64,000 nt of DNA from an uncultured Pseudomonadota bacterium (GTDB lineage: Bacteria; Pseudomonadota; Gammaproteobacteria; Steroidobacterales; Steroidobacteraceae), in contig CAIPVV010000060.1 in NCBI GenBank assembly GCA_903868595.1, positions 1-64,000 on the forward strand, read 5' to 3'. The notes below the pieces were generated by a model, which saw only the letters and a list, made by a program, of their open reading frames with translations, did not search any database and was not told where the DNA came from. Shown here piece by piece: positions 39,865 through 48,089 of this stretch (positions are counted from its first letter, which is position 1; each line of letters begins with the position of its first letter). The position numbers and the translations under genes were made by a program.

Positions 39865-42060
39865 TTACTTGGTCGGCGGCCGCCGTTTGTCGCGGCTCTG
39901 GTGGCGCGCCAGGGTGCGCCCGACATGCAGCACCTCGGGCATTCGGCGGATCGTGCGGACGATGCGCGCCAGGTGCCGTCGGTCCCGGACCTCGACCTCC
40001 AGCGTGATGAGGGCGACATCCCCATCGCGCTGTTCCACGTTCGCATGCCCGATATTGGTCTGCGTCCCGGCGATGGATGCCGATACGGCGGCCAGCATGC
40101 CGACCTTGTTCCGCGTCTCTACGCGCACTTCGGAGTTGAAGTAACGCGTAAGGTCCGGCTGCCAGGACACCGGCTGCCACTTCTCGGGATGCTTGTCGTA
40201 GCCCTCGACATTGGCGCAGGCATCGCGGTGGATGACGATGCCGCGACCCGTGCTCATGAACGCGATGATCGGGTCGTCCGGGATCGGGTGGCAGCAGCGC
40301 GCGTAGGTGACCAGCAGGCCCTCGGTGCCGGCCACGGCCAGCGGCAGGTGGGCATGGCTCGCATCGGTGCCGGAGGGCAGCAAGAGGCGCGCGGTGAGCG
40401 GCGCCAGGCGCTCGCCCAGGCCCACCTTCTCGAGCAATTCATCCCGGTCCCGCAGCGCGAATTCCGTCAAGGTCGCCGCGAGCGCCTTGGGATCGACCTT
40501 GTCGATGTCGAGCTCGAACTCGGCGAGCGACGCATTCAGCAACTGGCGTCCCAGCTCAATGGCTTCCGAGCGCTTGAGCGACTTGAGGTAGTGCCTTATC
40601 GCGCTGCGCGCCTTGGCGGTGACGACGAAGTTCACCCAGGAGGGGTTCGGCTGCGCGCCCTTGGCCGTGATGATCTGCACCGTCTGCCCGTTGCGCAGTA
40701 CCGTGCGCAGCGGCGTGAGCCGGCGGTCGATCTTCGCTGCGACGCAGCGGTTGCCGATGTCGGTGTGCACCGCGTAAGCAAAGTCCACGACGGTAGCGCC
40801 GCGTGGCAGGCGCAGGATCGCCCCCTTGGGGGTGAACACGTAGACCTTGTCCGGGAAGAGGTCGACCTTGACGCTCTCGATGAACTCTTCCGGGTTGCCG
40901 CTCTCCTGCATCTCCACCAGGTGGGAGAGCCAGGCGCGGGCCCGCTCCTGCTGCGCGGAATCCTTGTCCTGCGAGCCGGACTTGTACTTCCAGTGCGCGG
41001 CGATGCCCGACTCGGCGATGTTGTGCATGTCCTGCGTGCGGATCTGCACTTCGATCGGCACGGCGTTCGGCCCGAACAGCATCGTGTGCAACGACTGGTA
41101 GCCGTTCACGCGCGGGATCGCGATGTAGTCCTTGAAGCGGCCGGGCATCGGCCGGTAGACGCTGTGTACCACGCCCAGGGCGCGGTAGCAGGTGTCCGGG
41201 CTGTCCACGACGATGCGCAGGCCGTAGACGTCGACGATCTCGGCCAGCATCGAGCTCTTGCGGCGCATCTTGCGGTAGATGCTGTAGAGATGCTTCTCGC
41301 GCGAGGCGACCTTGGCGGGGATGCCCGCCTTCGCCAGCGCCGCGTTCAGCGCCACCTCGATCTTGGAGAGGAATTCCTTCTGGTTGCCGCGGGCGCGCTT
41401 CAAGGCGCGCTCGATGACGCGGTAGCGCTGCGGGTAGAGGGTCTGGAACCCCAGGTCCTCCAGCTCCAGCTTCATGCTGTAGAGGCCCAGGCGCTCGGCC
41501 ACCGGTGCGTAGATGTCGAGCGTCTCGCGGGCGATCTGGCGGCGCTTGGGCACGGACATGATGCCGATCGTGCGCATGTTGTGCGTGCGGTCGGCGAGCT
41601 TGACCATGATCACGCGCAGGTCGCGCACCATCGCCAGCAGCATCTTGCGGAAGCTCTCGGCCTGGGCTTCCTCGCGGCTCTTGAACTTGATCTGGTCCAG
41701 CTTGGTGACGCCATCGACGATCTCGGCCACGTCCTTGCCGAAGCGCTCGGCGATCTCCTCCTTGGCGATCGGCGTGTCTTCGATGACGTCGTGCAGGATC
41801 GCGCCGACGATCGTGTCGGCGTCCAGGTGCAGGTCGGCGAGGATCTCGGCGGCGGCGACCGGGTGGGCGATGTAGGGCTCGCCGGAGAGGCGCTTCTGGC
41901 CCTGGTGCGCGACGGCGCCGAACTCGGCGGCCTCGCGTACGCGTTCGACCTGGTCAGGGGGAAGGTAGGTCTCGACCTTGGCGAGCAGTTCCTTCAGCCC
42001 GGGAGTGCGCCTTGCTCCTGAACCGGGCAGCAGCCCGAGCAGCGAAGACGCGTAATCCAT
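39865..42060 (-). CDS. spoT: bifunctional (p)ppGpp synthetase/hydrolase
   Basis: A 731-residue RelA/SpoT homolog. The HD hydrolase domain is intact, with AILHDVIEDT (His90-Asp91) and VKLADRTHNMRT. The synthetase domain has DVYGLRIVVDS and NGYQSLHT. TGS (VYVFTPKG) and a zinc-finger-like CCHPIPDD follow, and a C-terminal ACT domain is present. An intact HD site and gene position after rpoZ identify it as SpoT. It controls the stringent response. Confidence 0.96.
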   Translation of the reverse strand: MDYASSLLGLLPGSGARRTPGLKELLAKVETYLPPDQVERVREAAEFGAVAHQGQKRLSGEPYIAHPVAAAEILADLHLDADTIVGAILHDVIEDTPIAKEEIAERFGKDVAEIVDGVTKLDQIKFKSREEAQAESFRKMLLAMVRDLRVIMVKLADRTHNMRTIGIMSVPKRRQIARETLDIYAPVAERLGLYSMKLELEDLGFQTLYPQRYRVIERALKRARGNQKEFLSKIEVALNAALAKAGIPAKVASREKHLYSIYRKMRRKSSMLAEIVDVYGLRIVVDSPDTCYRALGVVHSVYRPMPGRFKDYIAIPRVNGYQSLHTMLFGPNAVPIEVQIRTQDMHNIAESGIAAHWKYKSGSQDKDSAQQERARAWLSHLVEMQESGNPEEFIESVKVDLFPDKVYVFTPKGAILRLPRGATVVDFAYAVHTDIGNRCVAAKIDRRLTPLRTVLRNGQTVQIITAKGAQPNPSWVNFVVTAKARSAIRHYLKSLKRSEAIELGRQLLNASLAEFELDIDKVDPKALAATLTEFALRDRDELLEKVGLGERLAPLTARLLLPSGTDASHAHLPLAVAGTEGLLVTYARCCHPIPDDPIIAFMSTGRGIVIHRDACANVEGYDKHPEKWQPVSWQPDLTRYFNSEVRVETRNKVGMLAAVSASIAGTQTNIGHANVEQRDGDVALITLEVEVRDRRHLARIVRTIRRMPEVLHVGRTLARHQSRDKRRPPTK

Positions 42061-42075
42061 GGCGGCGCGAGGGCG

Positions 42076-42363
42076 TCAGTCTCCGAGACCGAACTGCGGG
42101 GCGCGGAAGTTGGCCAGCTGGGCGTCGATGTCGTTCTCGATCGGCTCGATGACCGGGGCCGGCTCCGGCTCGATCAGCATCTCGGGGGTGATGTTGCCTT
42201 CGGCGATCTCCCGAAGGGCAATGACCGTGACCTTGTCGTTGTCCAGGGGCACCGTGGCCTCGGCCCCATTGGCCAGGCGGCGGGCGCGGGCGGAGGCCAG
42301 CAGCACCAGCTCGAACAGGTTATCGACGTTGTTCAGGCAGTCTTCGACGGTGACACGGGCCAT
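42076..42363 (-). CDS. rpoZ: RNA polymerase omega subunit
   Basis: A 95-residue subunit starting [20 protein letters not shown], with the conserved [11 protein letters not shown] and [10 protein letters not shown] segments. It stabilises the beta' subunit and forms part of the ppGpp site of RNA polymerase, consistent with its position next to spoT. The C-terminal tail is acidic and Pro-rich. Confidence 0.96.
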   Translation of the reverse strand: MARVTVEDCLNNVDNLFELVLLASARARRLANGAEATVPLDNDKVTVIALREIAEGNITPEMLIEPEPAPVIEPIENDIDAQLANFRAPQFGLGD

Positions 42364-42424
42364 GGCGGTTCGCTTCTGATTGGCAACGAGAATGGACCTG
42401 AAATTCTAATCGAAACAGGGCCTT

Positions 42425-43048
42425 TCACGCCAGCAGATTCGCCAGGACAGGCGTCAGGTCCGCCCGGTCGGTCCGGAAGCGGCTGCCGTGGCCCGCCACG
42501 ATCTGCCGCAGCTGCCCCAGGGTCTGCTGGAAGTCGTCGTTGACCACGACGTAGTCGAATTCGCGGTAATGCGACATGTCGCCGCGGGCCTCGGACAGCC
42601 GGTGGGCGATGACCTCGGCGCTGTCGCTCTGGCGCGCGGTAAGGCGCTGCTGCAGCGCCGCCAGCGACGGCGGGAGGATGAACACGCTCTCGGTGCCCGG
42701 GCGGGCGGCGCGCACCTGGCGGGCCCCCTGCCAGTCGATCTCCAGGATCACATCCCGGCCGGCCGCCAGCTGGGCCTCCAGCTGCTCCCGGCCAGTGCCG
42801 TACTGGTTGTCAAAGACCTGCGCATGCTCCAGGAAGCCCCCGGCCAGCACGAGCTCGGCGAACGCCTCCGGGCTCACGAAGTGGTATTCGCGGCCGTTCT
42901 GCTCGGTCGGGCGGGGCGCACGGGTCGTGTGGGAGACGGAGGCGGCCAGCCGCGGCTCGACCTCCAGCAGGGCCTTTACAAGGCTGGTCTTGCCGGCCCC
43001 CGACGGGGCGGCAATCACGAGCAGGCGGCCGGGTGTATCTGGGGTCAC
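42425..43048 (-). CDS. gmk: guanylate kinase
   Basis: A 207-residue enzyme phosphorylating GMP to GDP. P-loop APSGAGKTSLV lies near residues 14-24. The GMP-binding segment is SVSHTTRAPRPTEQNGREYHF, and ILEIDWQGARQVR is also typical. It heads the gmk-rpoZ-spoT group. yicC, normally just upstream, lies 6.5 kb away beyond an accessory island. Confidence 0.97.
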   Translation of the reverse strand: MTPDTPGRLLVIAAPSGAGKTSLVKALLEVEPRLAASVSHTTRAPRPTEQNGREYHFVSPEAFAELVLAGGFLEHAQVFDNQYGTGREQLEAQLAAGRDVILEIDWQGARQVRAARPGTESVFILPPSLAALQQRLTARQSDSAEVIAHRLSEARGDMSHYREFDYVVVNDDFQQTLGQLRQIVAGHGSRFRTDRADLTPVLANLLA

Positions 43049-43155
43049 AGGGCGACGTCAGCGGGCTGGAAAGGGGGCGCAAGGGTAGCGCATCCGACGG
43101 CCGGCGGGCGCGGGGCGACCGCCGGCCCTGTGCCCCCAAGGGCCAGGACCGCTCC

Positions 43156-43422
43156 TTACCGGGGCGCGCGGACCAGCTTGGCCATCGCGTCCTTGCACGG
43201 GGCGCTGACTTTCTCCGGGGCGGCCGCGCGCAGGCAGACCATCGACTCGTGGCCTTCCTTGCCCTGACAGAGGGCCTTCACGTCCGCCGCGCAGGAGTGG
43301 GTCACGTTCTCGCGGGCGGCCTGCATCTCCGGTGACGGCGGCCCGCCCGGCGGCGGGGCCTGGGCAAAGCTGGTGACAGAAGCCAGCAGGGCCAGGCTGG
43401 CGAGTGCAGCATGCATCTTCAT
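43156..43422 (-). CDS. small secreted Cys-rich repeat protein
   Basis: An 88-residue protein with a signal peptide (cleavage near SFA-QA), a Pro/Gly-rich linker and a single Cys-rich unit containing SCAADVKALC and later CLR and PC. The C-x8-C ... C-x11-C spacing resembles the cysteine-rich GLG1/FGFR repeat family seen in bacterial periplasmic proteins. Function is unknown. It is the first gene of the island on the gmk side. Confidence 0.72.
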   Translation of the reverse strand: MKMHAALASLALLASVTSFAQAPPPGGPPSPEMQAARENVTHSCAADVKALCQGKEGHESMVCLRAAAPEKVSAPCKDAMAKLVRAPR

Positions 43423-43686
43423 GGCAGGAATCCCCGATGTGTTGGTGTTCGCATCGACACGCGTCCCCGGCAGCCTACAACGGCTGCCCGGCCCGAGGCG
43501 AGGCACGCGCCGGGCGCGCCCCGGGGTCGAGGGCCCTGCGCCCCGACTCCGGCTCGCTCGGCGGTGGGCGGCGCTACAGGGACAGGCGTACCCAGAACGG
43601 CTTCCCGCCGCCAGGAACGCCCTGCCGGTGGCCGGCCCGGCGGCGCCATGACGCAGCAGGTCTTGCTCCCTGGCGGCGGGACCCCT

Positions 43687-44838
43687 TCAGTACCCCCGCC
43701 GGGGGTCCACCACCAGGAGCATCTTGTCGCCCCGCGCATAGCGCCGGAGGTTCTCGGTCGCCAGCGTCCAGCGTGCCTCGCCCGGCAGGTCCGAGCGCGA
43801 GGAGATATGCGGCGTCACGAGGACCCGCGGTGCCTGCCACAGCGGGTGATCCGGCGGCAGCGGCTCCGGATCGACGACGTCCAGGCCCGCGCCGCCTAGG
43901 CGGTGCTCGGTGAGGGCCTTCACCAGCTCGCCGGTGTCGACGCTGCCCCCGCGCGCGACGTTCACAAAGAGGGCCTGGGGCTTGAGCACCGAGAAGAACT
44001 GGGCGTCATAGAGCCCCGTAGTCTGCGGCGTCAGGGGAACGGCGCTGACAATGGCATCTGCCCGGGCGGCCAGGACCAGGAGCTCCCCGGGCTGCCCCAC
44101 GTAGTCGACGAAGTCCGGCTTGCCGCGGCCGCCCTCGCGCGTGGCGATGACTCTCATCCCCAGGCCATGGGCGCGCTGCGCGACCTCCGTGCCGATGCCC
44201 CCCAGGCCCACCACCAGGAGCGTCTTGCCGTCCAGCATCTGCATCGTGACGACGCCGGCGCTGCGCGGGCTCCACTGGCCGCGCGCCGTGTCGGCGGCGA
44301 ACGCGTCCAGCCCGTGCGCCAGGGCCAGGAGCAGGGCCACCGCATGTTCGGCAATGGCGGGCGCGTCCACGCCTCGCATGTTCGTGATCAGCAGGTCCGG
44401 GTCGCGCAGGGCCGGCACGGCCAGGCAGTTCTCCACGCCGGCGGACAGGGAGGCGACCCAGCGCAGCTTGCGCGCAGCGCCCAGGGTGCGCGCGTCGCAG
44501 ATGTCGGGGTTGTTGCCGATGATCACGTCGGCGTCAATCGCCTCGGTCGCCGCCGCGTTGGCATCGCCCGCGACCACGATGCGCGCGCCGGGCGCCGCGG
44601 CCGCGAAGGCCTCCGCCTGGGCGGCCAGCGCCGGGTTGCGGTTGCCCAGGAGCAGCACTTTGGAGGGGCGATGCCAGGTCGGGTTTTCGCGCTGCGCGCG
44701 CGGGGCCTCCTCGACGCGATAGCGGGCGATGGCCTCGGCCACGGCAGGCGTTGCCCCGCTGGCCCGCAGCGCCATCGCTGCGAGCAGGGCGAATGCCATC
44801 AGGGTGCACGGCGTGCGCGAATTGCGGGTTGTGTTCAT
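43687..44838 (-). CDS. exported D-2-hydroxyacid dehydrogenase
   Basis: A 383-residue protein combining a signal peptide (hydrophobic residues about 12-27, cleavage near ASG-AT) with a complete NAD-dependent D-isomer 2-hydroxyacid dehydrogenase. The dinucleotide motif is VVGLGGIGTEV (GLGGIG 211-216). The catalytic Arg296 lies in NVARGGSVD, Glu325 in DVVDPEPLP and His344 in VTPHISS. It should reduce a 2-keto acid or oxidise a D-2-hydroxy acid. Export is odd for an NAD enzyme, because the periplasm lacks NAD turnover. A cytoplasmic form from an internal start is possible but no good site is seen. Confidence 0.85.
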   Translation of the reverse strand: MNTTRNSRTPCTLMAFALLAAMALRASGATPAVAEAIARYRVEEAPRAQRENPTWHRPSKVLLLGNRNPALAAQAEAFAAAAPGARIVVAGDANAAATEAIDADVIIGNNPDICDARTLGAARKLRWVASLSAGVENCLAVPALRDPDLLITNMRGVDAPAIAEHAVALLLALAHGLDAFAADTARGQWSPRSAGVVTMQMLDGKTLLVVGLGGIGTEVAQRAHGLGMRVIATREGGRGKPDFVDYVGQPGELLVLAARADAIVSAVPLTPQTTGLYDAQFFSVLKPQALFVNVARGGSVDTGELVKALTEHRLGGAGLDVVDPEPLPPDHPLWQAPRVLVTPHISSRSDLPGEARWTLATENLRRYARGDKMLLVVDPRRGY

Positions 44839-44933
44839 GGCGCGAAGTCCCCCCAGTAACGGGCCCGCCGGGCAGGTCGCTCAGGCTCGGCCTTTTGCCC
44901 GGCTGGTCTTCTAGTTTCTCATGGCCCGCCGTG

Positions 44934-44973
44934 CCAAAAAGCAAAGAAAACCCCCGGCACGGGGCCAGGGTTT
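44934..44973 (-). terminator. intrinsic terminator downstream of the PEP-CTERM remnant
   Basis: On the minus strand a GC-rich hairpin (AAACCCTGGC against GCC...GGGTTT with one wobble and one bulge) is followed by TTCTTTGCTTTTT. It lies 23 bases after the stop of the PEP-CTERM remnant and insulates the dehydrogenase gene. Confidence 0.75.
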
Positions 44974-44995
44974 CGCGCGATCCCGCTACGCGGGC

Positions 44996-45672
44996 TTAAT
45001 TCGCCCGGTGACGCTTCGTGAGACCGCCTGTGGCCAGGCTCAATCCGGACAGTACGAGCGTGCCCGGCTCCGGAACGCTGCGGTAGGCGTGATGGGTGCT
45101 CTCGAACGCGTAGCCCGCGCTGGACAGGCGTACCTGATCGAAGGTGGCGCTACCGAAATCCAAATTGATGTCGTGATCGGAGGAGTCGCTGATCCGGCTC
45201 CCCTAGGCGAAGGCGCCGACCCGGTCGGTTCCCGAATAGGTGCTGATCAGCGCATCCGCCTCGTAGAACGAGATGCTGGGGTAGGAGTCGATCGAGCCCC
45301 AGTACGGGCCGAAGTAGTGGGCCTGGGTGCCCAGCGTCAGGAGCGCCGAGCCGTTGGCTACGGGGTCTGCAGCGGCCAGGTACGGGCTGGAGTCCCGCAG
45401 CGGGGCCCCGCACTGGCCGCTGTGCGAACCCTGGACAATCGGTAATCCCCGCTGGAGGACGCGTAGGTGCCCTGGAGGAGCTCAGCTGACCGAGCGCCGA
45501 CAGGGTCACGCCCGGAGAGAGCTGGGCCGCCGTGGCGGCAACGACCATCGCACCCCGCAGCAAAGACCGGCAAGTCCGCGCAGCACCTTCTGCAAACACG
45601 CACGGGTGCATCGCCGGGCATCGTCTGCAAGACCGCGGCGGTTCGCTCTGTGCGTTTCAGGCGGGCCTTCAT
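44996..45672 (-). pseudogene. PEP-CTERM sorting-domain protein, degenerate
   Basis: Pieces of a PEP-CTERM protein can be read in several frames. They are a start (about 45672, MKARLKRTERT), a hydrophobic leader, LQGTYASSSGDY, and the segment from SALLTLGTQAHYFGPYWG to ISFYEADALISTYSGTD. An in-frame TAG follows, then the same frame continues to DQVRLSSAGYAFES and a classic C-terminal sorting signal: VPEPGT, a hydrophobic run and a KRHR tail. At least two frameshifts and one stop separate them, so the gene is dead. Intact versions are exosortase substrates exported to the envelope. Confidence 0.8.
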
Positions 45673-46204
45673 ACCCCGCTTACCCCGCTCGCCTTGTCGA
45701 AAGTCCTTGGAAGCGGGTCGTCTCGAATTTTGCTGATGCCACAACAAACCTGCTGGCCTCGCGGTGGAACGGGTCCTGGGCGGGAGTTTCGGATCCGCCC
45801 GGCCTCATCAGGACAAGCCCGAAGTCTTGCGCGCCCGGTCACGCTGAGGGGCGTCGCCGCGCCGGCGTGGGGTGCGGACATCGCTTGGGCGAGGGCAACC
45901 TGGTCGTGTGCGGACACCGGCCGTTTGCGGCCCACGTTCGCCTGTGGGGGTGTCGCGCTGCGAGCAGGATGCCCCGGGACACGCCGCGGCTGGCTTGCCT
46001 GCGCCGCGGAATGGGTCCCACTGGGCGGTCCTCGCACACCGCAGGGCAGCAGGACCGCAAGAAGTGAGAGGCCCGTCACACCGGCGTGATTCAGCAGGCA
46101 AGAACCACATTCTTGGCACGGTTTCGTTATCGCAAAAAAACGCTGGGAAATGAGTAACAAGACACTCTTTGCAGGCCAGGGAACCTTGTACCTTCGCACC
46201 CAGT
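45673..46204. other. 530-base region upstream of the riboswitch
   Basis: No gene is recognised. The last 70 bases are less GC-rich and must hold the riboswitch promoter. TGGCACG at 46114-46120 matches a sigma-54 -24 element, but the -12 GC does not sit at the required spacing, so I do not call a promoter. Confidence 0.45.
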
Positions 46205-46284
46205 TGTTTAGCAAACCCGTCGAAAGGCGGGGACGCAAAGCCTCCGGTCTAAGGGTCAAGTGACCTACTGATAGCGGGGTTGCC
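46205..46284 (+). promoter_or_regulatory. cyclic-di-GMP-I (GEMM-I) riboswitch aptamer
   Basis: The RNA has the GEMM-I core in order. GCAAACC (46211) leads into a stem CCCGTC/GGCGGG closed by a GAAA tetraloop (46222-46225), then GGACGCAAAGCCTCCGG (46231-46247). A second arm GGTC/GACC follows, then the conserved closing AGCGGGGTTGCC. This matches the Vibrio Vc2-type consensus almost base for base. It lies in the 5' leader of the Ig/FN3 protein gene that starts at 46391, so that gene is very likely controlled by c-di-GMP. Confidence 0.92.
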
Positions 46285-46320
46285 TGCAGAGCGTCAGCCG
46301 TGAGCCTTGGACGCAGTCGT

Positions 46321-46347
46321 CAACCGTCGTGGTTGGTTTGTTTCTTT
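46321..46347 (+). terminator. candidate riboswitch expression-platform terminator
   Basis: CAACC and GGTTG form a five-base stem with a five-base loop, followed by GTTTGTTTCTTT, about 36 bases after the aptamer and ahead of the ribosome binding site. It is a reasonable conditional terminator. Which ligand state forms it cannot be told without folding. Confidence 0.5.
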
Positions 46348-46390
46348 GCTCTCTCATCGGCCGGCTTCGCGGACCTCGCGGAGAATGGTC

Positions 46391-47350
46391 ATGAAAGCTC
46401 TCACTACGTCCACGCGGATTTTCCCGCTCGCACTGCTCGCGCTGCTGGGCCTCGTTGCCATAGCCGCGCCTCAGGCTGCTCACGCGCGCCGCGGCGCTTG
46501 GCGGACCACCAGCACGAGCACCAGCACCACCACCAGCACGAGTACGCTCACCATCTCCGGCACGCCGGTGACGACGGACACCGCGGGCGCCGCCTACGGC
46601 TTTACGCCGACCGTGAGCGCCAGCAGCAGCACCTACAGCTTCTCCATCAGCAACAAGCCGTCCTGGGCGACCTTCAGCATCGCCACGGGCGCGCTGAGCG
46701 GCACACCGGGGACGGCCAACGTCGGCAGTTACAGCAACATCACGATCTCTGTCAGCGACGGCACCAGGGTCGCCTCTCTGCCCGCCTACACGCTGACCGT
46801 CAGTGCGCCGCTGGCCCCGCCGGTCATCAGCGGTACGCCGCCCGCGAGCGTTCTGGCCGCCAACCCCTACAGTTTCACGCCGACCGCCTCCGATCCCAAC
46901 GGTTATCCGCTGACCTTCAGCGTTTCCAACCTGCCGGCCTGGGCGAGCTTCAATACCGCCACCGGGCAGATCAGCGGCACGCCGGCCGCCACGCAGGTGG
47001 GGACCTACAGCAACATCGTCATTGCGGCCAACGACGGCAAATCCACGGCGAGCCTTGCCGCCTTCTCCGTGACGGTGAACGGCGCAGTACTCGGCGCTGC
47101 GACGCTGAGCTGGACGCCGCCGACCCAGAACACCGACGGCACGCCGCTGACGGATCTGGTCGGATACAACATCTACTACGGCACCAACAGCACGGCGCTG
47201 AGCAGCAAGGTCGCGCTGACCAATCCGGGACTCACCGCTTACACCGTCAGTAATCTCAGCACCGGAACCTACTACTTCGCGATCACCGCCGTGGACAGCG
47301 TCGGCGCGGAGAGCGCGCAGAGCAACGTCGGCAGCAAGACGATTCAGTAG
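46391..47350 (+). CDS. exported Ig-like/fibronectin III protein under c-di-GMP riboswitch
   Basis: A 319-residue protein. The ATG at 46391 has GGAGA seven bases upstream; an ATG six bases earlier is the alternative. A signal peptide (cleavage near AHA-RR) and a Ser/Thr repeat linker (about 40-55) are followed by two putative Ig (He_PIG) units containing YSFSISNKPSWATFS and LTFSVSNLPAWASFN with GxLSGTP/GQISGTP endings. A fibronectin III-like domain (about 235-319: LSWTPPTQNTDGTPLTD, YNIYYGTN) closes it. No anchor or PEP-CTERM signal is visible, so it is secreted or held through the matrix. A role in adhesion or biofilm matrix fits the riboswitch. Confidence 0.85.
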   Translation: MKALTTSTRIFPLALLALLGLVAIAAPQAAHARRGAWRTTSTSTSTTTSTSTLTISGTPVTTDTAGAAYGFTPTVSASSSTYSFSISNKPSWATFSIATGALSGTPGTANVGSYSNITISVSDGTRVASLPAYTLTVSAPLAPPVISGTPPASVLAANPYSFTPTASDPNGYPLTFSVSNLPAWASFNTATGQISGTPAATQVGTYSNIVIAANDGKSTASLAAFSVTVNGAVLGAATLSWTPPTQNTDGTPLTDLVGYNIYYGTNSTALSSKVALTNPGLTAYTVSNLSTGTYYFAITAVDSVGAESAQSNVGSKTIQ

Positions 47351-47379
47351 CGCGCTGCCGGCAATTCCTGCCCAACAGC

Positions 47380-47413
47380 AAGGCCCGTCGGTCGCAACCG
47401 GCGGGCCTTTTTC
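47380..47413 (+). terminator. strong intrinsic terminator
   Basis: A 13-base stem (AAGGCCCG-T-CGGT against ACCG-G-CGGGCCTT with one G-U pair) with loop CGCA runs into TTTTT, 29 bases after the Ig/FN3 stop. It ends the riboswitch transcript, so that unit is monocistronic. Confidence 0.9.
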
Positions 47414-47585
47414 AGGAGGGGCACCTGAACAGGGCCGGTACGCCGGGATCGCTTTGTCTCGGGAATCCTCCTTGAGGCCGGATTTCGCAGGTTGCAGTCG
47501 GCGGTGAGCCCCGCCGAGTGACCCCGTTGGCTGATCTATCCATCCGGGGGGGCTTGCGGGCGAGGTGGAAACGGGAAGACGAGGA

Positions 47586-48056
47586 GTGGTGGGCCGCGCT
47601 GCGCTCATCGCGCTGCTAGTCGTGAATGCCCTGGCATTGAGTGCTTGCGGCGGTGTTGGCGTCTCGAGTCAGGGCACGCAGTCGAGCGGTAGGGGTAGCA
47701 CAGCATCCGCCACCGTGGGGGCTACGGCGGGCTCCGGCAGCTCCGCTACCGCTTTAGGTTCTGCATCCAGCACTTCATCAAGGGCTCCGGCAGTAACGGC
47801 TGCCACTAGTTCTAACGCTGCGACGGGCACAACTTCGGTTACAACTGCCGTTGCTGCACCGACGATTTCTGGTTCCGGCGCGGCGACCGTTACGGCCGGT
47901 ACGGCCTACAGCTTCACACCGACAGTGGTGGCCTCCGCCACGACGCCGACCTTCTCGATCGCCAACAATCCTTCCTGGGCGAGCTTCAGCACCTCCACGG
48001 GTAAGCTCTCAGGGTCCTTGCTCGCGGTATTTCAATATTGTGTGTCAATACCTTAG
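47586..48056 (+). pseudogene. lipoprotein with a truncated Ig (He_PIG) domain
   Basis: A GTG start (47586, with GAAGACGAGGA upstream) gives a lipoprotein signal with lipobox LSAC. A long Ser/Thr/Ala linker follows, then an Ig-type unit with YSFTPTV and FSIANNPSWASFSTST, closely resembling the units of the preceding gene. Right after GKLSG, where family members continue with TP and another strand, the frame runs into unrelated sequence and stops at 48056. I infer that the 3' part was lost when the following segment (from about 48015) arrived. It has no riboswitch of its own. Confidence 0.7.
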
Positions 48057-48089
48057 CCTGACAGCTCAATCGAGAAACTCGCGTAGCCC

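Noticed and set aside
39334-42021. 895-codon plus-strand open frame opposite spoT
   Set aside because: It is antisense to a well-supported gene and has no recognisable domain.
46114-46130. TGGCACG as sigma-54 promoter of the riboswitch transcript
   Set aside because: The -24 element is perfect but no GC lies ten bases after GG, so the required geometry is missing.
46265-47608. 447-codon minus-strand open frame opposite the Ig/FN3 gene
   Set aside because: The plus strand has signal peptide, domains, ribosome binding site, riboswitch and terminator; the minus frame has none of these.
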